Source of the DNA: Rhodospirillales bacterium
GTDB taxonomy: Bacteria; Pseudomonadota; Alphaproteobacteria; Reyranellales; Reyranellaceae
Direction of reading: 5' to 3'
DNA length: 64,000 nt
Assembly: GCA_016699855.1 (NCBI GenBank)
Contig: CP064988.1
Location: 2,570,501 to 2,634,500 of the forward strand
Part shown: positions 27,681-34,495 of the stretch, piece after piece
Layout: each line of letters begins with the position of its first letter
How positions within the stretch are numbered: the first letter of the stretch is position 1
Notes under the pieces: generated by a model
Database searches by the model: none
Seen by the model: the letters and a program-made list of their open reading frames with translations, nothing else
What the model was told of the DNA's origin: nothing
Position numbers and translations under genes: made by a program

Positions 27681-28727
27681 GAGCAGATTCCCGTTAATCG
27701 CAGCCGTAGCCTGCATGGGCGAAGAAGTTTTGACAGTCCTGCGGCTTGAAGCTCCGTAGAGCGTCCGCGGTGGCGGCCTCGAGGGTGTCGATGGTCCTGG
27801 CCGCGAGCTTGCGGACGTGCGCCTTGAGCTTGGCGAAGGCGTTCTCGATGGGGTCGGGATCCGGGGAGTAGGGCGGCAGGTAGAGCGGCGTCGCGCCGCT
27901 GGCCTCGATGGCCTGCCTGACGCCGGAGACCTTGTGGGCGGCGAGGTTGTCCATCACGACGATGTCGCCCGGGCGCAGGGCCGGGGCCAGCATCCGCTCG
28001 CACCATGTCCGGAAGGCGTCGCCGTCCATCGGCCCGTCGAGGACCATCGGGGCGAGGAAGCCGGCCAGCGTCAGCCCGCCGACGAAGGTCACGGTCTTCC
28101 AGTGTCCGTGGGGGATGGCGGCGCGGCAGCGCCGGCCTCTGGGCGCCCAGCCGCGCAGGCGCGCCATCTTGGTCGACAGCCCGCTCTCGTCGATGAACAC
28201 CAGCTTCGCGGCGGCGAGGCCGGGCTGGCCTTCCAGCCACGCCCGCCGGGCCTCCTTCACGTCCGGACGCTCCCGCTCGCTGGCGTGCGCGGTCTTTTTT
28301 TATACGTCTGGCCGCGGCGGTCGAGGAACTTCCAGACCGCCGTCCGCACCACCCTCAACCCGCGCTCCGCCGCGAGCCGCTCGACCATCTCGTCGAGCGT
28401 CGTGTCGGGCTTCTCCTCCAGCGACCCCAGGATGAAGTCCGCGTGCGCGTCCAGCACCGAACCCTTCGGCTTGCCCTGCCTGGCCGGCCGCACGTCGCCC
28501 TGCGCGCGCTTCAGCCGGCCCCACGCGCCCGCCGTCGCCTTCCCGATCGAGAACCGGACCGCCGCCTCACCCGTCGACAGCCCGGCCTCCAACGCGGCGA
28601 CCACCCGTTCCCGCAGATCCTGACTGTACGCCTTGCCCATCGACCCCTCCGACATCCGTCGAGGAATCGAATCATCTCCACCTCGCCTTGGGAATCCCCC
28701 GCGACTCGCGTTTCAGGGAATTCGCTC
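27681..28727 (-). mobile_element. IS630-family insertion sequence, apparently intact
   Basis: A 1047-base element bounded by imperfect inverted ends (GAGCAGATTCCC at the left; GAGCGAATTCCC read inward from the right) and flanked by TA dinucleotides at 27679-27680 and 28728-28729, the IS630/Tc1 target duplication. One transposase gene spans it. The right end touches the stop codon of the OmpA-family gene and regenerates it. Confidence 0.88.
27694..28655 (-). CDS. IS630-family transposase made by programmed frameshifting
   Basis: Two overlapping frames encode the DDE transposase. The first (from 28655) carries the helix-turn-helix DNA-binding half (YSQDLRERVVAALEAGLSTGEAA). The second carries the catalytic core with all three acidic residues: FIDESGL, VVMDNLAAHK and DPDPIENAFAKLK. 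The frames meet at a run of seven A (TATAAAAAAAGA, near 28300). A -1 slip there reads KKKTAHASERERPDV, exactly the family sequence across the join. This looks like the normal expression mechanism of these elements, not damage. Confidence 0.88.
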
Positions 28728-29173
28728 TAGCGCGCGAAGACGATGGTGACGCTGCGATCCTTGACCGACGCGTCGAGGCGGCCGAAATCGAGACCGCCGG
28801 CGGCCTCGCCCTTGGGGTCGATCAGCAGGTTCTTCGCCGGGATGCCCCGGCGCGTGAGCTCGGCGGCGACGGCCTGGGCGCGCGCCTTGGACAGGCGCTC
28901 GTTGGCCGCCGGATCGCCGATCTTGTCGGCCCGGCCGAGCAGGCAGATCTGCGCCACCTGGCGGTCCTTGGCCTTCTGCGCCGCCTCGGCGACCACCGCC
29001 GCGGCGTCGGGCCGCAGCTTGGCGCTGCCGAGATCGAACAGCACGTTGAACGGGCCGGCCATCTGCGCGCCACCGGTGTTGCGCTGGCACGGGCCGTAGC
29101 TCTGCGCGAAGGCCGGCGCGGCGGCGAGGATCGCGGCCGCCGTCAGGGCGGCGGCGAGATATGGCTTCGGCAT
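28727..29173 (-). CDS. OmpA-family peptidoglycan-associated protein
   Basis: A 148-residue exported protein: signal peptide (AAALTAAAILAAAPAFAQ), then a short linker and an OmpA C-terminal domain (FNVLFDLGSAKLRPDAAAVV; LLGRADKIGDPAANERLSKARAQAVAAELTRRGI). The TD/GRADKIGD and LSxxRAxxV motifs bind peptidoglycan diaminopimelate in this family. The ATG at 29173 follows AGAGGA and is preferred over upstream ATGs at 29191 and 29212. The final TAG is shared with the inserted IS end. The pairing of stop codon and element is described as a finding. Confidence 0.82.
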   Translation of the reverse strand: MPKPYLAAALTAAAILAAAPAFAQSYGPCQRNTGGAQMAGPFNVLFDLGSAKLRPDAAAVVAEAAQKAKDRQVAQICLLGRADKIGDPAANERLSKARAQAVAAELTRRGIPAKNLLIDPKGEAAGGLDFGRLDASVKDRSVTIVFAR

Positions 29174-29261
29174 GGACGTGGTCCTCTTCATCGGAGTGCG
29201 CCACGCCGACAACGCGGGTGGCGACGGAACGTTGCGCGCGCCGGGCCCGCCGGCCGGCGCC

Positions 29262-30113
29262 TCAGATGCCGAGGCGGGCGAGATTGATGGAGTCGGGGCC
29301 GTTGATGGTGGCGTCCATCGGGCTCCACGGCGTCGTCTTGACCTCGAAATCCTGCGCCAGCCCCGCGTCCTTGACCGTCTTGGCGTGGGCGTGGCGGATG
29401 ACCACGACCTCCTTGTCGGCGGCGATCGCCTTGGCGTCCTTGGAGCCGAAATCGGGGTTGGGGACCGGGAAGCCGAGATCGTAGTTCCAGTTGTAGGTGT
29501 CGAACGCCGTCGAGGTCCACGACACGAACTCGATCCGGTAGACGCCCGCGCCCGCCGGGCCGGCGCCGGGCCGGGCCGACACCACGACGTCGGACTTGAT
29601 GCCGAATTTGTGGAACGAGGTGAAGACGTCGAGGTAGCGCTTCTCCTGCTCGGTGATCGTCTTGGTCTCGCTGTAGCGCTTCATGATCTCGGCGAACTTC
29701 ATCTGCGTGATCGTGCCCACCGGCGGGCCCTCGTACATCATCGGATAGTTGCCGGCGGCGTCCTGCGGCGGCGTCTTGTCGAACGGCGGCGACCGCTTGA
29801 GACGCGGACCGATGCCGCCCCATCTGCCCGTCTTGTGGATCTGCTTCCTGGTGAGGAACACCGTCCGCACCTCGTTCGCGAGGTAGGCCTTGACCTCCGG
29901 CAGGTCGCTGATGACCGACGCGTCGGCGGTCAGCGGCGCTCCCTTGCCGTCGAGCCAGTGCAGCAGGAACCGCGACGAGGCCGAGTTGCCGGCGCCGACG
30001 ACGCTCTCGATGAACACGCCGAGGCGGCGGTAGAACGCCGCGATCTCGGCCGCCGGCTTGCCTTGGAGCGGGTCGCCCCAGTAGGCGACCACGGCGTCCC
30101 ACGGACCCGCCAT
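29262..30113 (-). CDS. Conserved hypothetical protein, 283 aa
   Basis: A soluble protein with no signal peptide. Notable segments are KYWGDPLQG-like VAYWGDPLQGKPAAEIAAFYRR near the N-terminus, a Lys/Pro-rich central region, and a conserved-looking C-terminal part (YRIEFVSWTSTAFDTYNW; DKEVVVIRHAHAKTVKDAG) of mixed strand and helix. The pattern is reminiscent of DUF6402-type proteins, but I cannot confirm this. It is expressed away from the MDR reductase gene on the other strand. Function unknown. Confidence 0.65.
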   Translation of the reverse strand: MAGPWDAVVAYWGDPLQGKPAAEIAAFYRRLGVFIESVVGAGNSASSRFLLHWLDGKGAPLTADASVISDLPEVKAYLANEVRTVFLTRKQIHKTGRWGGIGPRLKRSPPFDKTPPQDAAGNYPMMYEGPPVGTITQMKFAEIMKRYSETKTITEQEKRYLDVFTSFHKFGIKSDVVVSARPGAGPAGAGVYRIEFVSWTSTAFDTYNWNYDLGFPVPNPDFGSKDAKAIAADKEVVVIRHAHAKTVKDAGLAQDFEVKTTPWSPMDATINGPDSINLARLGI

Positions 30114-30309
30114 CGCAACCCTCCATCGCGGCGCTGCCGGACGCGCCGGGCACCGGGCGAGCCTAGGCCGGATGGCGGCCGCGCGCGAGTCCGGCGCGCG
30201 GCTCCCTGACGCGGAGGCGCGCGGCGCGCCGACGTGGATGGAATGTGCTTTAGTGCGCCGCATCGGCCGCGCCCGGGCGCGGCGCCACGTGGAACGAAGG
30301 AGAACGACC

Positions 30310-31452
30310 ATGGCCGACATCGGTAAGCTATCGGGACTGCAGCTGCGGTCGTTGATCCGCAAGAGCGGCGAGCTCGAGCTGTCGCTGGCGCGGGTCGACA
30401 TCCCCGAGCCGGGGCCCGAGCAGGTCGTGGTCCGGGTCGAGGCGACGCCGATCAATCCGTCGGATCTCGGCCTGCTGCTGGGGCCGGCCGACATGTCGAC
30501 GGCGACGTCGAGCGGCAAGGGCGCCGACATCAAGGTCGTGGCCAAGGTGCCGGCGGCGGCTCTGGCCGGGCTGGCGACGCGGCTCGACGAATCGATGCCG
30601 GTGGGCAACGAGGGCGCCGGCACGGTGGTCAAGGCGGGATCGTCCGACGCCGCGCAGGCGTTGAAGGGCAAAACGGTGTCGATGGTCGGCGGCGCGATGT
30701 ACGCGCAGTACCGGCTGCTGAAGGCGTCGGACTGCCAACCGCTGCCGGCCGGCACGACGGCGGCCGAGGGCGCCTCGTGGTTCGTCAATCCGCTGACCGC
30801 GCTGGGCATGACCGAGACGATGAAGCGCGAGGGCCACAAGGCGCTGGTGCACACCGCGGCGGCGTCGAACCTGGGGCAGATGCTGAACAAGATCTGCCTC
30901 GAGGACGGCATCGGCCTGGTCAACGTCGTGCGCAGCGCCGCGCAGGCGAGGATCCTGCGCGACATCGGCGCGAAGCACGTCGTCGATTCGACCTCGGCGA
31001 CGTTCATGGACGACCTGACGCAGGCGCTGGTCGAGACCGGCGCCACGATCGCGTTCGACGCCATCGGCGGCGGCCGGCTCGCCAACCAGATCCTCACCTG
31101 CATGGAGGCGGCGATCAACAAGACCGCCACCACCTACAACCGCTACGGCTCGAGCGTGCACAAGCAGGTCTACATCTACGGCGGCCTCAACACCGCGCCG
31201 ATCGAGCTGACGCGGGCCTACGGCATGGCGTGGGGAGTCGGCGGCTGGCTGCTGACGCCGTTCCTGCAGAAGATCGGCCGGCCGGACCAGGCGCGGCTGC
31301 GCGAGCGCGTCGTGGCCAACCTGAAGACGACCTTCGCCAGCCGCTACACGCGCGTCGTCTCGCTTCCCGAGGTGCTGGATCCCGCGAACATCGCCATCTA
31401 CAACAAGCGCGCCACCGGCGAGAAGTTCCTGATCGATCCCGGCAAGGCGTGA
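30310..31452 (+). CDS. Medium-chain (MDR) quinone-oxidoreductase-like protein
   Basis: A 380-residue NAD(P)H-dependent oxidoreductase of the alcohol dehydrogenase/quinone reductase fold. The N-terminal GroES-like part has VRVEATPINPSDLGLLLG and GNEGAGTVVKAG. The cofactor domain has VHTAAASNLGQMLNKIC, then VVRSAAQARILRDIGAKHVVD. The Cys/His ligands of the catalytic zinc are absent, so a zinc-independent enoyl or quinone reductase is likely. The C-terminal FDAIGGGRLANQI and YGGLNTAPIEL regions match a subgroup often called zinc-binding dehydrogenase. GAAGGAG precedes the ATG. Confidence 0.85.
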   Translation: MADIGKLSGLQLRSLIRKSGELELSLARVDIPEPGPEQVVVRVEATPINPSDLGLLLGPADMSTATSSGKGADIKVVAKVPAAALAGLATRLDESMPVGNEGAGTVVKAGSSDAAQALKGKTVSMVGGAMYAQYRLLKASDCQPLPAGTTAAEGASWFVNPLTALGMTETMKREGHKALVHTAAASNLGQMLNKICLEDGIGLVNVVRSAAQARILRDIGAKHVVDSTSATFMDDLTQALVETGATIAFDAIGGGRLANQILTCMEAAINKTATTYNRYGSSVHKQVYIYGGLNTAPIELTRAYGMAWGVGGWLLTPFLQKIGRPDQARLRERVVANLKTTFASRYTRVVSLPEVLDPANIAIYNKRATGEKFLIDPGKA

Positions 31453-31464
31453 CGCGGGCCGGCG

Positions 31465-31590
31465 TCAGGGCTTGAGCCCGCGGGCGAGCTGTTTCAAGCC
31501 CAGCGCGATCAAGCCCATCTGGCGCGCGCCGGTCTGCATCTCGGCCGCCTCGAAATTCACCGCCGCCGTCTCCAGTAGAAGCGCGCTCAT
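31465..31590 (-). CDS. Small helical protein (41 aa)
   Basis: A 41-residue frame (MSALLLETAAVNFEAAEMQT at its start) with a basic C-terminal helix, preceded by a strong GAGGGAGGGATC ribosome-binding site. It starts 30 bases downstream of the membrane protein gene on the same strand, so the two likely share a transcript. No known family. It does not look like a membrane protein. Confidence 0.45.
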   Translation of the reverse strand: MSALLLETAAVNFEAAEMQTGARQMGLIALGLKQLARGLKP

Positions 31591-31620
31591 GGCCGATCCC
31601 TCCCTCGCCGGAGATGTGGA

Positions 31621-32193
31621 CTAACGGATGGCGCCGGCGGCGCGCAGCGCGCGGCGGCGGCGCAGCAGCGTGATGATCGCGATCAGCAGCGCCGCCGCGA
31701 TGCCGGCGAAGGCGATGCCCATCGACAGCGCGATGGTCGCGAACAGCGCGCCGAGGAAGCCGCTGCCGACCGCCAGCACGGTCCTGGGCTCGCGCCGCCC
31801 GTCGTCGTAGCCGGCGGTGAGCTCGTACGCGCCGGGCTGGTCGACGTCGAAAGCCAGCACCGAACGGCCCGACCGGCCGCCGAAATTGTAGGTCGAGCTG
31901 CCGCTCGGCGAGCGCACGACGAGGCTCTTGCCGGTCGCGACCGAGCGCACCGCGACGCGCATGCCCGAGATGCCGGTCGATTCGTAGACCCGGCCGTCGA
32001 CCTGGCTCGTGCGCTCGTGGAAGATCGTGTAGGTGCCGGGCGTCTTGAGCTCGAGCGTGGCGCCGCCGGGCACGACGATCTGCGTCAACCCGGCGGTCAT
32101 GCCGCCGGTGCGCGCGATCGCGATCCAGACGGCGCCCGCGATCGACGCGACGAATATCGCCGCCGCCACGAAGTACCAGATACGACCGGGCAT
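31621..32193 (-). CDS. Membrane protein with extracytoplasmic beta-rich domain
   Basis: A 190-residue protein with an N-terminal membrane segment (YFVAAAIFVASIAGAVWIAI), a central domain of about 90 residues rich in strands (GTYTIFHERTSQVDGRVYES; SGSSTYNFGGRSGRSVLAFDV), a long second hydrophobic region (ALFATIALSMGIAFAGIAAALLIAIITLL) and a basic end. The central part would face the periplasm. No family recognised; the layout suggests a sensor or envelope scaffold, but that is inference. Confidence 0.7.
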   Translation of the reverse strand: MPGRIWYFVAAAIFVASIAGAVWIAIARTGGMTAGLTQIVVPGGATLELKTPGTYTIFHERTSQVDGRVYESTGISGMRVAVRSVATGKSLVVRSPSGSSTYNFGGRSGRSVLAFDVDQPGAYELTAGYDDGRREPRTVLAVGSGFLGALFATIALSMGIAFAGIAAALLIAIITLLRRRRALRAAGAIR

Positions 32194-32536
32194 CGCGCAA
32201 CTCCGTCACCGCGGTCGACCGCGGCGTCGCGCGCCCGGAGCGGAAGCGAGAACGACGCGCGGACCCGGACGCGGTGTCGCGGCGATGCTGCGGGTCGATG
32301 GCGGCGATGGCAAGCGATGGATGGCGGATCGGGCGCCGCCGCGCCGGACGGATCGGAGGCCGGCGGTCCCCACGCCGCCGGCCTCGTCACCATCGAACCG
32401 ATCCGTCCCCCGTGGCGCGTTCAGCGCCGCGCGTGGCGGTCCGGCGCGACGATCGGTGGCAAGCCCTCCACCGTCGTCCTTGCGCGGACCGCGTCGCGGC
32501 GGCGCGTGCGCGCCCGGCGGACGGATCGGGCTTGCG

Positions 32537-32689
32537 TCAGACCAGCCGCGGCGCGACCAGCAGCAAGAGCGTCACCAGCAGCGGCAGTCCGGCGGCGACC
32601 GACCAGCCGGCCGACAGACCTTGATGCGTGGCGGTCCGCGCGACGGCGCGGGCGGGAGTCTTGGTGCTCGAGATACGGTCGACTGGCAT
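32537..32689 (-). CDS. Tiny single-pass membrane protein (50 aa)
   Basis: Begins MPVDRISSTKTPARAVART and ends in one hydrophobic helix (AAGLPLLVTLLLLVAPRLV). The ribosome-binding site GGAGGAATTTCGAT before the ATG is near ideal. Basic N-terminus and C-terminal helix suggest a tail-anchored orientation. It is one of three consecutive tiny membrane-protein frames on this strand. The flanking 32194-32536 shows no gene. Confidence 0.5.
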   Translation of the reverse strand: MPVDRISSTKTPARAVARTATHQGLSAGWSVAAGLPLLVTLLLLVAPRLV

Positions 32690-32729
32690 ATCGAAATTCC
32701 TCCATCCGGCGCCCGTGGCGCCGGACCGA

Positions 32730-32861
32730 TCAACTACCGACGATAAACGGGAGAACGGCGCCGATCACGAAGCACGAGACGGCCAGAAGGGCCGCCGTCA
32801 TCAGAAGCAGCGCGGCCGAGGCCCCGCCGTCGGCCCGCTGGCCGTGTGGAAGCGCTTTCAT
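32730..32861 (-). CDS. Tiny single-pass membrane protein (43 aa)
   Basis: A 43-residue frame (MKALPHGQRADGG...) with a hydrophobic segment LLLMTAALLAVSCFVIGAVL reaching almost to the C-terminus. The upstream ribosome-binding site is weak (GGAA). It lies between two similar frames with 40- and 22-base gaps, suggesting one small transcript. Confidence 0.42.
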   Translation of the reverse strand: MKALPHGQRADGGASAALLLMTAALLAVSCFVIGAVLPFIVGS

Positions 32862-32883
32862 GGCCGGCGTTCCGCGTCGTGGT

Positions 32884-33033
32884 TCAGATGTGGGTGACGA
32901 GGAGGATGCAGCAGGTCAGCGCCGCCGCGGCGGCCGCCGATTCCCAGTGTCCTTCGACGTACTCGCGAAACCGCTCGGAAAACGGCGGTACCCAGTGTCC
33001 TTCGACGAATTCACGGAATCTCTCGGACATCAT
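32884..33033 (-). CDS. Tiny membrane protein with duplicated SERFRE-VEGHW motif (49 aa)
   Basis: The first 33 residues contain two copies of a 12-residue motif, SERFREFVEGHW and SERFREYVEGHW, separated by VPPF. A hydrophobic C-terminal helix follows (SAAAAAALTCCILLVTHI). GGAAGGTGAG precedes the double ATG at 33033. The DNA duplication is still visible as a CCAGTGTCCTTCGACG repeat. A longer upstream reading exists but lacks a ribosome-binding site. No known family; the repeated aromatic motif suggests two equivalent binding sites beside the membrane. Confidence 0.55.
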   Translation of the reverse strand: MMSERFREFVEGHWVPPFSERFREYVEGHWESAAAAAALTCCILLVTHI

Positions 33034-33650
33034 CGTCTCACCTTCCTGATATTTTTGGTGCGACGTCGTCCGACCGACTGAGGTGCCCTCCGATTCCAGC
33101 GCGGCTTTCTCCACCCATGGAAGCCACCTACAGGCGGCGGTCCACGTTCGAGCCTCGTCCGGCGACCCTGTTTTCCGTCCCCACGGCAAACCTGGTCGAT
33201 GTCGGCGGTAACCATCTGGGAAGGCGGTGTGCTCACCGCCGAGGGCCAACTACGCGACCCACCCCTTCACCCGGCAAAATCGATGTCGTCCCACACCTTC
33301 GATCAAGTCTTGAGGACCGCAAACCGGTCCCATACACATTGCTTGCTTATGCCCCGTCACGACCCTGTTATGAGCCGCGTTCCGCCTCACGGCGGACCTC
33401 GCTTTATTGCGGCAAATTCGACCTTGGGGCAACCTGATTCCCCAAGCTGTTGATTTATAACAATTTATGGCATCGGTATACTATCGTTAAAGCAGCGTAA
33501 ATAACCTTCGCTTGATGAAAAAACACTAATTATATCAATTAGTTAATTACCAGTTCTGCCGGCCAACTCAATTTTGCCGTCTACGGAGATCTAGCGCCCG
33601 GGAAGTGATGAATTTCGACCGATCATCGGAAAATTCGCGGTCGCGGCAGC
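33034..33650. other. Intergenic region with AT-rich core
   Basis: No supported gene. The core 33430-33560 is markedly AT-rich and includes TTAA-N7-TAAA at 33487-33501, one base from the CtrA-box pattern TTAA-N7-TTAA, and an ATTAGTTAATTA stretch. It may hold promoters for the small frames to the left, but none is definite. Confidence 0.4.
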
Positions 33651-33690
33651 CCTGAACGAAAAGACGGGAGATCCTCGCGGATCTCCCGTC
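33651..33690 (-). terminator. Strong terminator for the 48-aa gene
   Basis: GACGGGAGATCC (33663-33674) pairs perfectly with GGATCTCCCGTC (33679-33690), 12 base pairs with a TCGC loop. On the minus strand it is followed by TTTTCGTT. The plus-strand tail is C-rich, so it acts leftward, downstream of the tiny gene at 33788-33934. Confidence 0.8.
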
Positions 33691-33787
33691 CCCCCCCTCC
33701 CACGGGTCACGTCTCGCGTGTCCGCGCGCGGGATTTCCGTGCGTCCAGTCCAGCGCCGGCGGCGTCCGCCGTGCGTGTCCGTCGAGC

Positions 33788-33934
33788 TCAGGTCAGCGTC
33801 ACGCCCGGCGTCAGAAGCGACGCGACGCACAACACGCCCAGCGTCGACGCCAGGACCAGAACGGTCGCGTGCAGCGCCATGCTCGTGATCCGGCGCCAGT
33901 CCAGCCCGCCCTCGAGATCGATGCCGAAAACCAT
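33788..33934 (-). CDS. Tiny single-pass membrane protein (48 aa)
   Basis: Starts MVFGIDLEGGLDWRRITSMA and continues into a hydrophobic helix (ATVLVLASTLGVLCVASLL). GGAGGCAGCC lies directly before the ATG, and a 12-base-pair terminator lies about 100 bases downstream, so a discrete short transcript is plausible. No recognised family. Confidence 0.52.
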   Translation of the reverse strand: MVFGIDLEGGLDWRRITSMALHATVLVLASTLGVLCVASLLTPGVTLT

Positions 33935-34495
33935 GGCTGCCTCCTTGGCTGCGCGCCGTCCTGACGGGATGGCGCGGAATTCAGTCGTGCCGGCGTCGGA
34001 TGACGCGCGGATCGCGTGGCGCGGATGAGGACCGTGACCGTCGTCGAACCCCTCGCAGTCGCATCTCGCCCGCCGTCGCGGGGCGCCGCCATCGATCGCC
34101 GTCGGAGAGAGAGACGAGACGAGCGGGTATCTGCCTGGCGGTAGTCACGCTCCCTGTCCCGTGTCGACAGCCGGCCCTTGGGGAGAGCCGGAACGGGCGA
34201 GAGTGCTCCAGTGAGGGATTTACGGCGCGACGCGTCGCGCCGAGGCGATCACTATCGATGTCCTTCCATGCTTTTGGTTTCAAAACATCCGGACCAGAAA
34301 ATCGTCGGCCCGGTACGCTGAAAACGCCGAAAACACCCGAGACCATCGCTCCATCGCGGAGATGGAGGCATCGCGCCGGAAATTTCGGCCGACGCACCTT
34401 CCTATCAATTCGTTAGTAGAATGTCAAACAAATCTACTAACAGACTGTGATTATTGTGTATTAGTCTCGCCGTATTGCTGCGGCCATCAGCGCCC
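33935..34495. other. Intergenic region downstream of the RTX gene
   Basis: No supported coding sequence on either strand; the open frames here lack ribosome-binding sites and conserved composition. Base composition falls toward the right end, where an inverted repeat lies at 34412-34441. Confidence 0.4.
34412..34441. repeat. Inverted repeat in AT-rich DNA
   Basis: GTTAGTAGA (34412-34420) and TCTACTAAC (34433-34441) form a perfect 9-base inverted repeat with a 12-base loop, 55 bases beyond the RTX gene stop. There is no T-run on either strand. It may be a regulator site or the end of an inserted segment. Confidence 0.45.

Noticed and set aside
27694..28655. IS630 transposase as a frameshifted pseudogene
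   Set aside because: The frame change lies at an A7 slip site with family sequence across the join and all three catalytic acidic residues, fitting programmed frameshifting.
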